From Scedosporium boydii (taxonomy: Eukaryota > Ascomycota > Sordariomycetes > Microascales > Microascaceae), in the NCBI GenBank assembly GCA_002221725.1, contig NJFT01000074.1, positions 1-64,000 of the forward strand: a stretch of DNA of 64,000 bases, given 5' to 3'. The position numbers and the translations under genes are program-made. The notes below the pieces were generated by a model that was not told the origin of the DNA, made no database searches, and saw only the letters and a list, made by a program, of their open reading frames with translations. Shown here piece after piece: positions 34,963 to 47,000 of the stretch. Within the stretch, counting starts at the first letter, position 1. Every line of letters begins with the position of its first letter.

Positions 34963-36741
34963 AGGGGGGCGATTATCTCGCGCGAGCCAATACGTTGAGT
35001 ACAGGCCCGAGAAATGGGGAGAAACTCAGCATATGAGAGCTGGAGCATCGACTTCAGGGAGGGAGGGACCTAATGATTTATAGAGGCTATTAAGCATTGC
35101 ACGGCAAACCAACAACATTTGGATGACATCAAATTCTCCTTCTCCTCCTGGACAGATTCGTCATTCGTGGCGGCCATGTAAGCCATCGGGGGAAGGAGCG
35201 CCATCCACCGCCCGCGCCTTCCTCGACACATCTATGGCTCCCCCATGATATCCTTTATATACGAGTCTATGGCAAGAACTTCTAACCGAGCAGCTCAAGC
35301 ACCAACACTGCGAGTAAATGGCCAAGCGGTCAATTGCCGCGCTCAGAAAATTAGAAGAAAAAAGTATTTTTCGTAGCTACGTGTCCAGCGGGGAATTGCT
35401 TCGTTTGAAGTCCAACCAGAGCGGCGCATGCGATCTTTTTGCATTTTTTTTTTTTTTTCTCTCTTCTTCTTTTCTTATAATAGAGGTAGTTGGTGACATT
35501 CCTGCTTTCGGGATTCATGACTCGAGTCTATACTTTTCACTTCATCTTTTTTCCTCCTGTGCTCTCGACTGTTCCCTTGGGGGATGCTCTAACAATTCTC
35601 AGAGGCTGGACTGTCTTCATAGTTGTCTTAGTCTGAGCTTGACGGTGGCCCCCTTGTGAGATTCTCAAGGTTATGGGATGAAAGGTATTCCTTCGAGGTT
35701 TATATTGAGTGCTGAGGTAGGCAAAGTATCCGCACCTTCGTGTCTTTTAAGATCCATCCATAAAAATTGAGTTGCCTTGAGTTGGATCGGGCACATAGCA
35801 TTCCAATAGTGGTGTCGAGGGTGCCGTTTTTGGCTAGTAGGCGGGCGCCATTTTTTGGCACGTAACTGGTGTAAATTATCCTGCTTGGTGCTGGAGCCCC
35901 GATAGCACGAAGTAGATTTAGGTGTTTGGCCTCCGTCGTTGCGCATCGTGGAACACTCCAATGCTCAACGCGCGGTCCGCCATCATCGATGAACGCATCA
36001 GAGTTCGTGACTTTCTCGTAAGGTTTCGCGATCTGGTCCTGCCTGTGGAAGGAACCTCAACAGATCAAATGTCAAAAACTGCATGGGATTCATAATCAAA
36101 CGCCATTGACCACAGAACAGCCAAGGCGTTTGTAAGTTTAGTTCCGTCTTGTTCTCCTTGTCTACCTCAGTATACTTACTCCGTAGATTTCATAGCTCTT
36201 TGATGGGTGGCCACGTGATGAGCAGGATTTCCTGAACGGGGAATCCGGGCGTGAGCCTCGGACCTAAGGAGTTTGTAGTTTACTTCGTATTATCACCATG
36301 ATCATTGTTCACAAGGCCGGTGACAGTTCGACCGCCCAGAATGACATCACATACGGCTAGCGGATTCCATTCCTTCTCTGATTTGCTCAGCCCTGGAAAA
36401 AAAAAAAAAGCGAAATGCGGAGGCGGGCGGGGGCTATCGTGGCGGCCCTCCTCGCAGTCTCTCGTCACATTTTTGACCATGGTCCCAACAGTTGTCCAAT
36501 CACCCACCCATTTCGTCTTTCGTTTGCATACTGGCGTGGTTGGAGAACATATCCGCAGATGGGGAGCCAGGGTAGTGTGCGGGGGTTCCTTATCACAACT
36601 AATTTGGGAGTGGCCTGTTTTCAGAGTCGGGGCGACTACTTAGAAGAGCCCCTAGAACCTCACAGGGTTCCCATATGGTATTTTCTGACAATCCTTTCTT
36701 GACAATCCTCTCGGTCCGAGTTTGAAGAACACGGAGCCACT
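34963..36741. other. Intergenic, no supported gene
   Basis: This lies between DTD (+) and the methyltransferase gene (+). It contains T-rich tracts (35440-35480), a 13-A run near 36396-36409 and copies of TACTCCGTA (36177-36185) and TACTTCGTA (36281-36289) only about 100 bp apart. Frames here are short and unconserved. Confidence 0.55.
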
Positions 36742-38452
36742 ATGAGCAGCCCCAAGTCTAAACGGACCTCTCCGGCCTCCAGTCCCAGGTCAGCCGCGCC
36801 GGTGTTGTCGGTTCCAATAGTTGCAGTATGTTCTTCCCCGCTCAACCCCTTAGAAGCGGGATTTTTCAGGAGCACACATCCTGGTTATAGTATACACCTG
36901 GTTATATAATACACTAGTTTAGATCTCTGGTCGCGTCTCGGCTAACCACTTTTTTGATCGCGACCGCAGGATCCCCAATTTGAGAATGAAGGCGAACTCG
37001 ATGATAATGCCTCGGAATTTAGGTAGCGTACTTCCGCGACCTCCAAATCTTCCCCCCCCCCCCGAGTGTATGCTGATATGCTCCGCCTGGCCTCACCAGC
37101 GAGGTACCCGACTCGACGGCTTCATTAACCGACAGCGTCCGAGAATTCCGTAGATTACACGGCCGCACTTACGGGAATTCCAAGACTACGGAGTACTGGT
37201 GCGACACGACCCCCGATTATATCTGTACGGGCTGAAGCCGATGGCTCGGCTTGGTGTTAGGTGGTATAATTAGTAGAACTGATATTCGAACATCTACTCT
37301 AGGGCCCCCAACGACGAGCAGCAAAATGAAGGTCTAGATATAACGTGAGCTTCATCAATAATCCGCTAGTGGTTTGTTCTCAAATGGCTGGCAAATCTGC
37401 CTCAGCATGATACATCCCGCTTAACGACCCTTTTATAGGCACCACTACCACCTTCTCCTCTTCGATAATAAACTTTTCCAGGCACCTATTGGCGATAATC
37501 CACAGGTACGCCGCCAGCTTACAGATGCTCCTTTTCGTCCCTCCCGCCCAGCTTCATAGATCTAAACGTCTTCTTAACCATCAGAGAGTGTTGGACGTGG
37601 GAACCGGCACTGGTTTATGGGCAGTGTAAGTTGTTGACAAGAGTCCGACTGGAATCCGTTACGCGCTGCTGACACCGTCCCCTCTATCCACCAGAGACTT
37701 CGCCGACCAGTTCCCCTCCGCCCAAGTCATCGGCACGGACATTTCCCCCATCCAGCCAGGGTGGGTGCCGCCCAACTGCGAGTTCTTCATAGACGACGCA
37801 CAGCTCGAGTGGACCTGGCCCGCCGACCACTTCGACTACATCCACATCCGCGACCTCTACGGCAGCATCAGTGACTGGTCTGCCCTCTATAAGACGGTCT
37901 ACCACCACCTCAAGCCTGGCGGCTGGTTCGAGGACGTCGAGCTCGATATCCGTCTCCACTCTGACGTCGTCACCGACCCCGAGCACATCTTCTACCGGTG
38001 GAACCGTGTCTTCCAAGATGCCGGCGAGAAGATGGGTAAGACATTCAAAATTGCCATTGGCTCGCGCATGCGGGACCTCATGGACGAGACGGGCTTCGTC
38101 GACATTACTGAGCGCAAGTTCAGGCTCCCCATGAGCCCCTGGTGCCTCGACCCCAAGTTGAAGGAGATCGGCCAGTTTGTGCAGATGTTCATAGACGGCG
38201 GCATAGAGGGGTTTTCGCTATTCCTCTTGACGCAAGTTATGGGCTGGAAATACGAGGAGTGCCAGGTCTTCATTTCGCAGATGCGGCAGGCACTGAAGAA
38301 TAAGAAGTTCAACCCTTATTACGAGATGTAAGTCCCATGCGCGACGTTGTCTACCGTCTCAGATTGTTGATTTATACGTGCTTAACTAACTCGGAAACAG
38401 GACCTTGGTGTACGGGCGGAAACCCGAGGAGTCAACTGAAACTGCTGCTTAA
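36742..38452 (+). CDS. SAM-dependent methyltransferase, LaeA-like
   Basis: Eight exons: 36742-36825, 36970-37022, 37100-37198, 37303-37344, 37439-37505, 37585-37625, 37695-38327 and 38401-38452. Introns are 69-144 bp and all are GT..AG. Splicing yields a continuous 356-residue protein. The SAM-binding motif I, VLDVGTGTG, is at residues 117-125, followed by the acidic VIGTDISPIQP loop and the HLKPGGW motif typical of class I methyltransferases. The upstream YGNSKTTEYWAPNDEQQNEGLDI stretch (split over exons 3-4) is characteristic of fungal LaeA/Llm-type proteins. Substrate is unknown; LaeA itself acts in a nuclear complex that controls secondary metabolism and development, but many paralogues in this family have no known role. 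The first 28 residues are Ser/Pro-rich. Exon choice rests on frame and family match, so single-codon errors are possible. Confidence 0.88.
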
Positions 38453-39220
38453 ATGACAACGAAAACGCATTGGATCAATAACAGTTTCTCGCCCCGAGAC
38501 GCTCCCATCCCAACTGACCCCCCCCTTTCCAAATAGCGTCCAATGTCCTGACAGCTAGGCTCTGAGACATCGACTATGATGTTTACATCTGCCACTCAAA
38601 ATCTCTGACCGGTAGCTGGCAATAACCTTTTTTTTTTTTTTGCCTTCCTTAATCGTTGTTCCTTGTCAGCGTTGACTATTTACATAAAATTGAACCACCA
38701 ACCGTATTTTTGCTACACTTTTTCGTCTACATCCTACTTACATTCGCAGCCTCGACTTAAATCTGTGCTGACTGCCCCAAACAAACTTTCCCATTCTTCG
38801 ACTTGTTCTTTCATGGCATTCGTCACGGTTGTGCACTCCATCCTGCAGTGCAACCTTCCACTATCCCAGCGGCTAAATATTGCGTCCTGCAATTCTATGA
38901 GAGTTGACTGATTTTTTAAGTTCCGATCCTTTATATCGCCTAATGCTAAGATGGTCGATTAACTGACCTTGAGAGTGGCGATTACAACTGTCTCGATGGG
39001 GGCGCAGTCGTCAAGATTTACCGAGATTGATCTCAGTAATATGTCCGGTCGTCGCCGTGAAGCGCACTGGTCATCGGTCTCCGACCTCGTCGGGAACTGG
39101 AGTCCGTGATCTATGGCGCCCCGAGCTCGTCCCATAATAGTATGCTCGTCCCGATGTGCCTAAGCGGGAGTAGCGGGAGTCGTGGGAGTATATGAGGTAA
39201 TAAAAAGTTTCATCAGAGGA
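38453..39220. other. Convergent 3' intergenic region
   Basis: This gap separates the 3' ends of the methyltransferase (+) and the DUF7703-type gene (-). It contains a 14-T tract at 38628-38641. No gene is seen. Confidence 0.6.
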
Positions 39221-40255
39221 TCAACGAACCGGCTCTGATGTCGGTACAGAGTAAGCACGTCGAGATGTCGCTTGATACTTGTTAAAAACCTCAGATCGCT
39301 GTGAGTCGTTTTGATCGGATAGAGGAGACATCGCGTTCGGAGGATAGCCTAGCAAAGCGCTCCTCTGGCTCGGATGGCGATTGCGTTCCAGACGGGGGCT
39401 TGGGCGCAGCGCAGTCCCGGCATCCCTGCATGTCGTACTAGTCGTGACATCAGGCGTAGGATCGCACGAACTGCCAGCCGCGGACGCGTGTGTCAATTCG
39501 ACAAGCTTGTTGAGGATGCTAAACTCCACCTTTAGCTTGACGCTATAGACAAGTGCCTTGTACGATGCCTGCAGGCCATATAGCCCCGCGTACTCCATGC
39601 CTAGGATTGCTATGTCCAGCAGGACGACGACGATGTTGACGATGATCAGGTGTATCATGAGATTCCGTCTGCTAACGTTGTTGTGGATTTCCCTCTGTGT
39701 ACGTATGAGCTTAGTTGTCTCGATGATATATAAACTAGATATGATGACCTCCTGGACGAAGAAGACGGAGACCTGGACTTTTTCGTAGATGGAATATGGT
39801 GTGAGAAAGGGCCTTGGGTTGGACGAGTTTACGCCGTATACCATTACGATGATGGGTATATGGAGAACGATGGCGTTAAAGATAATCATATATAGTACGG
39901 CGCGTAGATGCTTCGTGTTATATAGGACCAGGTGAAGCCTCGAGTAAAGAACGAGGGATTGTCCTGTAACCATCATACACCAGCCCACCGCAATCAAGGT
40001 AACGAACAGCCAGCTAACGTGGTTGAGTTTCAAGTTTTTGAGTATGAATCCGATGGCGTATAGAGCGATACCGTAGTTGGCGACAAGGAAGCTCACAAAA
40101 TACAGACCATGGCGTATCTTGAAGGTCATGAAGATGATGAAGTTGAGCTCGATGAAGTTGTACAGTGATATGCTGAGGAAGACGAGGATGACTATAAGCG
40201 TTCCGCCGGTAGCCGGGGGATCTTGTATGGACATGCCACTGTCGCTGATCGCCAT
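39221..40255 (-). CDS. Fungal seven-TM integral membrane protein (DUF7703-type)
   Basis: A single exon encodes 344 residues from the ATG at 40255; the frame extends 12 codons further but only to a TTG. There are seven hydrophobic segments within about the first 250 residues, an extracellular or lumenal N-terminus with no signal peptide, and a hydrophilic Ser/Arg-rich tail from about residue 258. The conserved family stretch GWCMMVTGQSLVLYSRLHLV lies at about residues 91-110, with EKVQVSVFFVQEVIIS after the fourth segment. I assign it to the fungal family annotated as DUF7703, whose function is unknown; GPCR-like topology does not prove a receptor. Its codon use (more A/T in third position) differs from the neighbouring cyclophilin gene, as expected of an accessory gene. 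It is convergent with the methyltransferase gene. Confidence 0.8.
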   Translation of the reverse strand: MAISDSGMSIQDPPATGGTLIVILVFLSISLYNFIELNFIIFMTFKIRHGLYFVSFLVANYGIALYAIGFILKNLKLNHVSWLFVTLIAVGWCMMVTGQSLVLYSRLHLVLYNTKHLRAVLYMIIFNAIVLHIPIIVMVYGVNSSNPRPFLTPYSIYEKVQVSVFFVQEVIISSLYIIETTKLIRTQREIHNNVSRRNLMIHLIIVNIVVVLLDIAILGMEYAGLYGLQASYKALVYSVKLKVEFSILNKLVELTHASAAGSSCDPTPDVTTSTTCRDAGTALRPSPRLERNRHPSQRSALLGYPPNAMSPLSDQNDSQRSEVFNKYQATSRRAYSVPTSEPVR

Positions 40256-41568
40256 GGCTGCTGCACAGGGCTGTCCTTCGCTTGCCGTCAAAGAAGTTAA
40301 GAAGACTCTGGGGAGTCGGAACTGAGGGCATTTAAATGGCCTGCGAACATCGTGATAAAAACCTCAGCATCAAAAAGTAAAAATCCACTGCGCCAGGACC
40401 ACGCCACATGCTCAGTCTCTGTGGAAATTGAGCAGCGGTGGTGTTAATCTAGGTCGGCGGCTTGGCGTTCCATCTTGTTCTCCCCCCAGCAGAGGCATAG
40501 AGGTAGAGGCTGTACTTCGTACACAGGTAAGTTTCAACACCACCTCAAAAGCTACCAGGGTTGGTGAAGCTTTGTACTTCGTACTTCGTAAATGTGCTGG
40601 TTTACTACACCACACCACTTCCGTACACTAACTTCTCCTCTAGGTCCCTGTGCTCCAATAAGACGCAGGCAGCTTGTCACCTCTATCCCCAAATTAGTTA
40701 GACTAATACGTCGATGCTAACATACACTGTTCTTGATGTGAAGAGGCGCACGTGAAGCACTTCCATAATACTCTTAGAACCCTTTCGCAAGCTCTCAGTT
40801 TACCCCCTCAGTGGTAGTAGTGAACAAGTAGTCCTCATGGCATCGGAGGTGGCATCGGGATCCAGCGCTACCATGACGTCTTTTGCTCAGTTGAAAGCGG
40901 CACGCTCCTTCGGCAGTCATTCCCGACCCCGTGGTGAGCTTCATCGGGGGATTTGTCGAGGGATCTGCGGTGCTAGGACCTGCTGCCGCCAGCTTTGTTG
41001 TGGCGGACGAGGTACCTGAGAGTGTGCTATTGGGGAGGGGAGAAGAGATTGATTGGAGTGACCCTTGCGGATGACAGAATAAGTCAAACCACCCCCAGGG
41101 CCCAGGGGTCTTGACTTATGGTGGGCCGAGTAAATGGCATTCTCGACGCCTCAATCGAAGTTCCGAGAACTGGCCATTCCATCGTCAGAGGCTCAAAGGT
41201 GACTTGGCCTGACCAGGATTGACCTGACTAGCGAACCTTGGAGCACCACCATAGATGAGACTGTGTACTTTGGAGGTGGTACGGAGTAAATGGAAAGGGC
41301 TGTTAGTTTCTTCGTTCGTGCTTCGTTCCTTCGTTTTCCCTTCCTGTTTGTCTGAGGCAAGAACGATGAGGTCGAGGTTGAACTTGCCCCATGGATCAGC
41401 CCCACATTTCCACATTGCCGCCCTCCGCCAATCAAATCGTCCAATTGCCAGCCAGCAGCTCTTGCTGTTTCCTCTCCAAAGCCCCACTGCAGCCTGCCCG
41501 CTCCCCAGACGTGGGGCTGGACTGCTCCCTGCCTGCAGCTGTCTCACACATTCTCACCAAAATAGCTA

Positions 41569-41584
41569 GAAGCTTCCATGTGAA
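41569..41584. promoter_or_regulatory. Possible gap-type heat-shock element
   Basis: GAAgcTTC followed by five bases and another GAA. This resembles gap-type heat-shock elements. It sits about 365 bp upstream of the cyclophilin-40 start; Cyp40 genes are heat-inducible in other fungi. The site is short and could be chance. Confidence 0.3.
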
Positions 41585-41871
41585 GCAAAAGCCCCGCCGA
41601 GACAAAGCACCACAGATTCCCGTTACACTTCTGAATCCGCATCCAACAACATTCCACTGCATTTTTGCTCCAAAGCGAACCAGGAATTTATACGTCCTCC
41701 AGCTCCCAGTTCTCAGCTCCAGGCTGCTAAGCATCTTTCTCTCCCTCGATTGTCTCCCTCCAGAGCATCTCAATTGAGCGTACTACCTGATCTCCACTTG
41801 GCTCTTACAACCCCTCATCTCTTTCTCACCCCACCATCCATCTCAACTCCCAGGAGATCAACAGCTTCTCA

Positions 41872-41885
41872 TATATAGATATAAG
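41872..41885 (+). promoter_or_regulatory. TATA-like element upstream of cyclophilin-40
   Basis: TATATAGATATAAG lies 63-76 bp upstream of the start codon in an otherwise C-rich leader. It suits a TATA box only if the leader is very short; otherwise it is chance. Confidence 0.35.
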
Positions 41886-41947
41886 CTGTTTTCCACTCTC
41901 CCCAGACATACTATATACTATCACCACTCTCAATTGACCCTCCCAAA

Positions 41948-43143
41948 ATGTCTTCCCACGTCTTCTTCGACATCACCATCGGCGACCGCCCCGCCGGCCG
42001 CATCATCATGCGTCTGTACACCTCCGTGACCCCCAAGACGGCCGAAAACTTCCGCGCCCTCTGCACCGGCGAGAAGGGCAATGGCAAGGCCGGCAAGCCG
42101 CTGCACTACAAGGGCTCGACCTTCCACCGCGTCATCAAGAGCTTCATGATCCAGGGCGGCGACTTCACTCAGGGCAACGGCACGGGCGGCGAGTCGATCT
42201 ACGGGGAGAAGTTTGCCGATGAGAACTTTGAGATTAAGCATACTAGGCCTTTCTTGCTTTCCATGGCCAACGCTGGACCCGGTAAGTACTCTTAGATCTC
42301 GCCCTCTTTCTCATATAATCACTTCTTCTAACAAATGTGACAACAGGCACCAATGGCTCCCAATTCTTCATCACCACCGTCCCAACCCCCCACCTTGACG
42401 GCAAACACGTCGTCTTCGGCGAAGTCCTCCGCGGTAAATCCATCGTCCGCAAGATCGAAAATCTGCGCACCAACTCCGACGACCGCCCCGAGAAACCCGT
42501 CGTCATCGCCGACTGCGGCGAGCTCACCGAGGCCGAAGCTGAAGCGGCGGCCGACGACGCCGCCACCTCCGCCGAGGCTGACGCCTACGGCGACAGGTAC
42601 CAAGATTACCCGGACGACCTGCCCGACTCGCCCTCGGCGACCGAGATTCTCAGGATCGCTACGGATTGCAAGGGGTACGGCACGGCGGCCCTGAAGAAGG
42701 GAGACTTGCCGGCGGCGATAGACAAGTACGAAAAGGCGCTGCGTTACCTCAACGAGGACCCGGACCTCTCCAAGGAGCCGGAGAAGACGGGCCAGGAACT
42801 CGACAAGGTCCGCTTCGCGCTGCATAATAACCTCGCCTTCGTGCACCTCAAGCTCGAGGCCTGGTCCGACGCCATCGCGTCGGCCACGAGCGCCCTCAAC
42901 ATTCGTGACCCCAGCGGCGGCGACGTCATCAAGCCCGGCGACAGGACCAAGGCCCTCTACCGGAGGGGTCTCGCCTACCTGAACCGGAAGGACGAGGAGA
43001 GCGCGCTTAGGGATTTGACGGAAGCGAAGAAGCTTTCGCCGGATGATGCGGCGGTTGCGAAGGAGTATGCCGCGTTGAAGAAGAGGAGCGATGAGAAGGA
43101 TAAGAAGATGAATGCCGCTTACAAGAAGTTTTTCGCGGATTAG
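41948..43143 (+). CDS. cpr6: Cyclophilin-40 (peptidyl-prolyl isomerase D)
   Basis: Two exons, 41948-42281 and 42347-43143. The 65-bp intron (GTAAGT..CAACAG) interrupts the conserved [10 protein letters not shown] motif. The product is 376 residues, the family's usual size. Residues 1 to about 170 are the cyclophilin domain, with [16 protein letters not shown] and GSQFFITT. About 215-360 are three TPR repeats ([25 protein letters not shown]). The TPRs bind the C-terminal MEEVD of Hsp90, so the protein is a co-chaperone and proline isomerase in the cytosol. The residue that is Trp121 in cyclophilin A is His here ([11 protein letters not shown]), as is normal in Cyp40 and known to weaken cyclosporin binding. 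An acidic Ala/Glu linker ([12 protein letters not shown]) joins the two domains. It is convergent with the RasGAP gene. Confidence 0.96.
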
Positions 43144-44010
43144 AGGTGGGGGAGAAAGGGAAGAGGAGGGTTAGAGGATGGCGAGGTTGATAGATGGATA
43201 TATACACACTGGAGTCAAGGAAAGGAGGAAATAATTCAGGTTTTTTATCCAGGAGTTTTGCAATACTCTAAACGTCTTATCGCGAGATAGAAAAAAAAAA
43301 AAAAAAGATGAACTAAAAAGATGACATGAAAGAGAAAGGAACAGTCTACATCAAAATCCAGCTTCTCGAGATAAGTGGTTGAAACCCTTGATTCCGAGTT
43401 ACGGCGTGACAGAGAACAGAGAATCAAGTACCCTCCCCATGGATAGGATTTGATTCCATCAACCCGTGCTCAAGGGCCTTGCTTGATGCGTTTTTCTAGG
43501 ATTCGGTTGCTCTCTGGCCATGCCGCTTGTCATCTCTCCATTCCATCTTCAGGATGAGGATAAAAGGGGGAAGAAGAGAGGAAAAGATAAGAGTGGTAAT
43601 TTGAAGTGGTATTCACAAATCATCAATCCATCCATCCATCCATACATACATACATCCTATACACTTGTTCGTCCCTCCCCAATCCCACTAACATACAATA
43701 CAATCCACCTCTATTCAACCCCATCCACTCGTCCTCATCGTCACAACCCATCAATCCTCACCGAGTCCCCATTACAACCACGGAAAACTTCAATCGGTTT
43801 CAAGAAAACATGTAAAAGCTTTAAAAAGAAAAAAAAAGAGAAGCGAAAGAATAGGGCCGCCCAAAAACCCCCACCCAATCTCTATATGATAATCATCAGA
43901 GTTGGAAAAAAAAAGAAATCAAGTAAGCCTCCTCCTCCTCCATGAACAAAAGAGTCAACACCATAGAAGTAACTGTCAATCAAATGAGGCCCCCTCAAAA
44001 GAAACAAAAA
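43144..44010. other. Convergent 3' intergenic region
   Basis: This is the gap between cyclophilin-40 (+) and the RasGAP gene (-). It holds a 17-A run at about 43290-43306, the ATCC/ATAC tandem repeat and A-rich tracts at 43820-43920 that are T-rich in the RasGAP sense. No gene is seen. Confidence 0.6.
43626..43656. repeat. ATCC/ATAC tetranucleotide repeat
   Basis: About four CATC units followed by three CATA units, a compound tetranucleotide microsatellite in the 3' intergenic gap. Confidence 0.85.
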
Positions 44011-47000
44011 CTACCTCTCCTTGGTAAGTCTAGAACCAGAGCCACTTCCAGGCGCCGAATCAGGCGAATCGCTTCTCCCCATCCTCATAATCCCCGATAA
44101 AATCCCCCTCGTAACCCGTCCGTTCCGGCTAGATCTCAGGGTCCCCGAGCTCGCCTCCGACGCCGCCGAAGCCTGTCTCGTTGTCCTGCCCCTCCTCTCC
44201 CGCGCGCCTCCCTCGATGACGTCGCTGCCTGCCGATCCGGGCGGCCGTAGGCTACCAGCAGGACCACTACTTCCGCCTAGTGTACCGCCGTTGCCGATTC
44301 CCATCGCCTCGGAAAAATCCCAATGCGATGAGGACACCGACGATGAGAATACCGCTGAAGCTGTCTCTATGCCGGCGCCGGTGCCACCACCACCACCTGT
44401 AGACGAAGAAGCCTGTGTCGCAAAGGAGCTCTTGACTACGCTATCTATCAATGAGGTGTGACCGAGCCCCTCGGCAAGTTCATCCGTAGTGATGACAGAC
44501 GAAGCAGAAGCTACAACCGCCGCGGCTGCCGTCGCCGTCGCCGTCGCCGTAGAAGTAGCTTGCGGTCCCGCTTCCCTCTCTCGGATGGACTCAACGCGCG
44601 CAAAGCACTCGTCCGAACGCTGCTGAAGGTCATGGCACACATCGTTGAAAATCAGCAAATCGCCATCGGGCAAGGGGGGTGCGTCCACTGCATTGGGCGA
44701 CAACGTGTTGCTCTGCGCCGCGGCGGCCGTGGTGGTCCCACCCTTAATTGCGTAGTGTGCTAAGGGGTTGGCATTGACCCAGAGGCGCACGAGCCCCGCA
44801 TAGTTGCGCGACTGGTCGATGAGGTACGGCAGCGAGGGGAAGCCTTCTCGTGAGATGGACGAAAGCCGGCCCTGGATCGTCACGGGAGTAGAGTAAGAAG
44901 CGGGGACGGGGTTGGTGCTACGCTCGGCAGGTATAGAGCAGACGTGATCGATAAAGTCCTTGACAGCCTGGCGATGTGAGTTCAAAAACTTGTTCATCGG
45001 CTCCATCCAACTCTCTTTTTGGCCAAAAGTCGTCAAGTTGGCCAGTGCCTGCAGCGACTTCGCGACCAGAGTCAGTGTACGCTGCGCCCTCGGACGCGGG
45101 TGGTCTCGCAGGAGGCCAAAGAGCTTGGGACTGAGAATGGCCGGACAGATGAAGCGGAGGAAGAGGAAACCAGAAACGCTCGTAAACGAAACGGTGCGGA
45201 GGAAGTCGCCGTACCGGTCCTCCGCCACGGCGCGGATGTACTTTAGGATGTGCCGCAGTTCGGGTGGTAGGCGGTTCGCCGAGGCCGCGATGCAATCCCA
45301 CACTTCCGTTGTCAGCTGAATCAGCTGATTCCAGTGCTGCTGTATGCTATCGCCATCCTGAATGCGGCTAGGATCCACCTCGCAATCGGGGTTGATCTCG
45401 TTGATCTCGAAAACCTTGTCGAGCAGCACGTCCTCGAGGTACTCCTTACCGAGGCGCCGCATGTGGAACTCGAGAGACTGCGTCAGTAACGAATTGCCGC
45501 GGAATAGCAGGTTCGCCTCGCCCGTGAGCGACTTGCTCATGTCGCGCACAATCTGCTCGCGGTCGCTTGCCGAGTCCAGCGAATCGCTCGACCGCAGCCG
45601 TCTGCTGAACCTGTACTTCTTGATGGGTACCTGGTTCCCGATGCCATCGATTTCATCCTCTACGAGGGCCATGAGCCACTCGCTCGCCGAGCCCGACGCT
45701 TGGAAGATGTTGAGAAACAGCTCGGACAGCCGCCGGAGACTGGTCGGCATAACGTCCGCTATTTGGGCCGTGAGGCCTGACGGGAAACGGTGGAGAATCT
45801 CGGAGAGCGGTTGGTACTCTTTCGAGAGCAAGACGACGAGCTCTTCGTGGTGGATCTTGACAAACATGGTGCCTAGGATCTGCTGCTTATCATCGAGGAT
45901 CGGCAGCCATTCCTCGTGATCCTTGCCGCACTCTAGTTCATCGAGGGGAATGTCGACGGCTCCGCAGAGGACCTCCGTTAGGTTTCCGGTCTTGGGAAGG
46001 CCCATTGACGCCTGCAACTGATGCGTCACACTCTCGAGATTACCTTCGACCTTCTTCAGAACCACCGACAGGTACGGGAAGCTCGGCGGCAAGTCGCAAA
46101 ACTCGCAGTCCTCCCTCCAGAACGGGTTCTTCGTCTGCGTCTTGGTCGTCGTGCGGGCGCGTACTTCCCCATCGAGGATAACTTCGGCTAGGTAATTGCC
46201 CACGAGGTTCTCCTGCGACTCGACGCGCTGCAATGGGCCGAGCTCCATGAGGGGGTTCCCCTTGGGCCGCATCTTAGCCTCCGTCACGCGCAGGTAGAGC
46301 GACTTTTCGATCCGGAACACGCCGTCCAGTTCGCTCGACTTGAGATCCAACATCTCCACTACGCCGTCCTTGCTTGAGGGGTCGAGCCGGTAGATATCGG
46401 GGACCGCAAAGGCGCGGAGGAGCACGAACCAAACCTCGAAGTGCACCCTCGTGTCGAGCGCGACGTACACCGGGCGAAAGATGGAGAGCTGTGTAGATGT
46501 CGACGAGTATATGGGGAAGATGGCGATGCAGTACTCTTCGTCCAGCACTGTCCGGTCCAACTTTTGTATAGAACAGCGGGATAGTTGCGACAGCTCAATG
46601 ACGGAGAGAATAGAACTATCCGTCTCGGTTAAGAGCTTCAGCTCGCCGTTGTCTTGTAGGATACACGATACTCTCCTCCATGACGTAGCAGGCGACCTCA
46701 AGTCCCTAGTAGAGGGACGCTTGACGATGGCACGAGGAGACGTGGCGAGTCCCTTGTCCCACAGCATCACTTTGCCGACCTTGATGATGCTAGTGCCTCT
46801 CGAGGGGCCGTTCGATGACGTGCGCCGTCTGAGCTCCGGCCGCGAAGGCGTGGCTGGACTCGTGGGCTTCCCGTTGTTTGGCAGGCCGCCGCCTACGGGT
46901 CTTAATTGTTGCCAGCAAAGCAGGGCAGCCAGCCACAGGTCCATCTCTTCATGGGCCAGGGGTTTAAGAATTAGATCAATAAGAGGAGTAGTAGTAGTAG

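Larger units (their letters stand above)
40256..41947. promoter_or_regulatory. DUF7703/cyclophilin divergent intergenic region
   Basis: This 1.7-kb gap holds four copies of the recurrent 9-mer: 40513-40521, two overlapping copies at 40575-40590, and the TACGGAGTA variant at 41280-41288. A short 60-codon ATG frame at 40837-41019 is unrecognised. The last 130 bases before 41948 are C/T-rich leader without an ATG. Confidence 0.55.

Noticed and set aside
37684..38016. 110-codon minus-strand frame in the methyltransferase
   Set aside because: Antisense shadow of exon 7.
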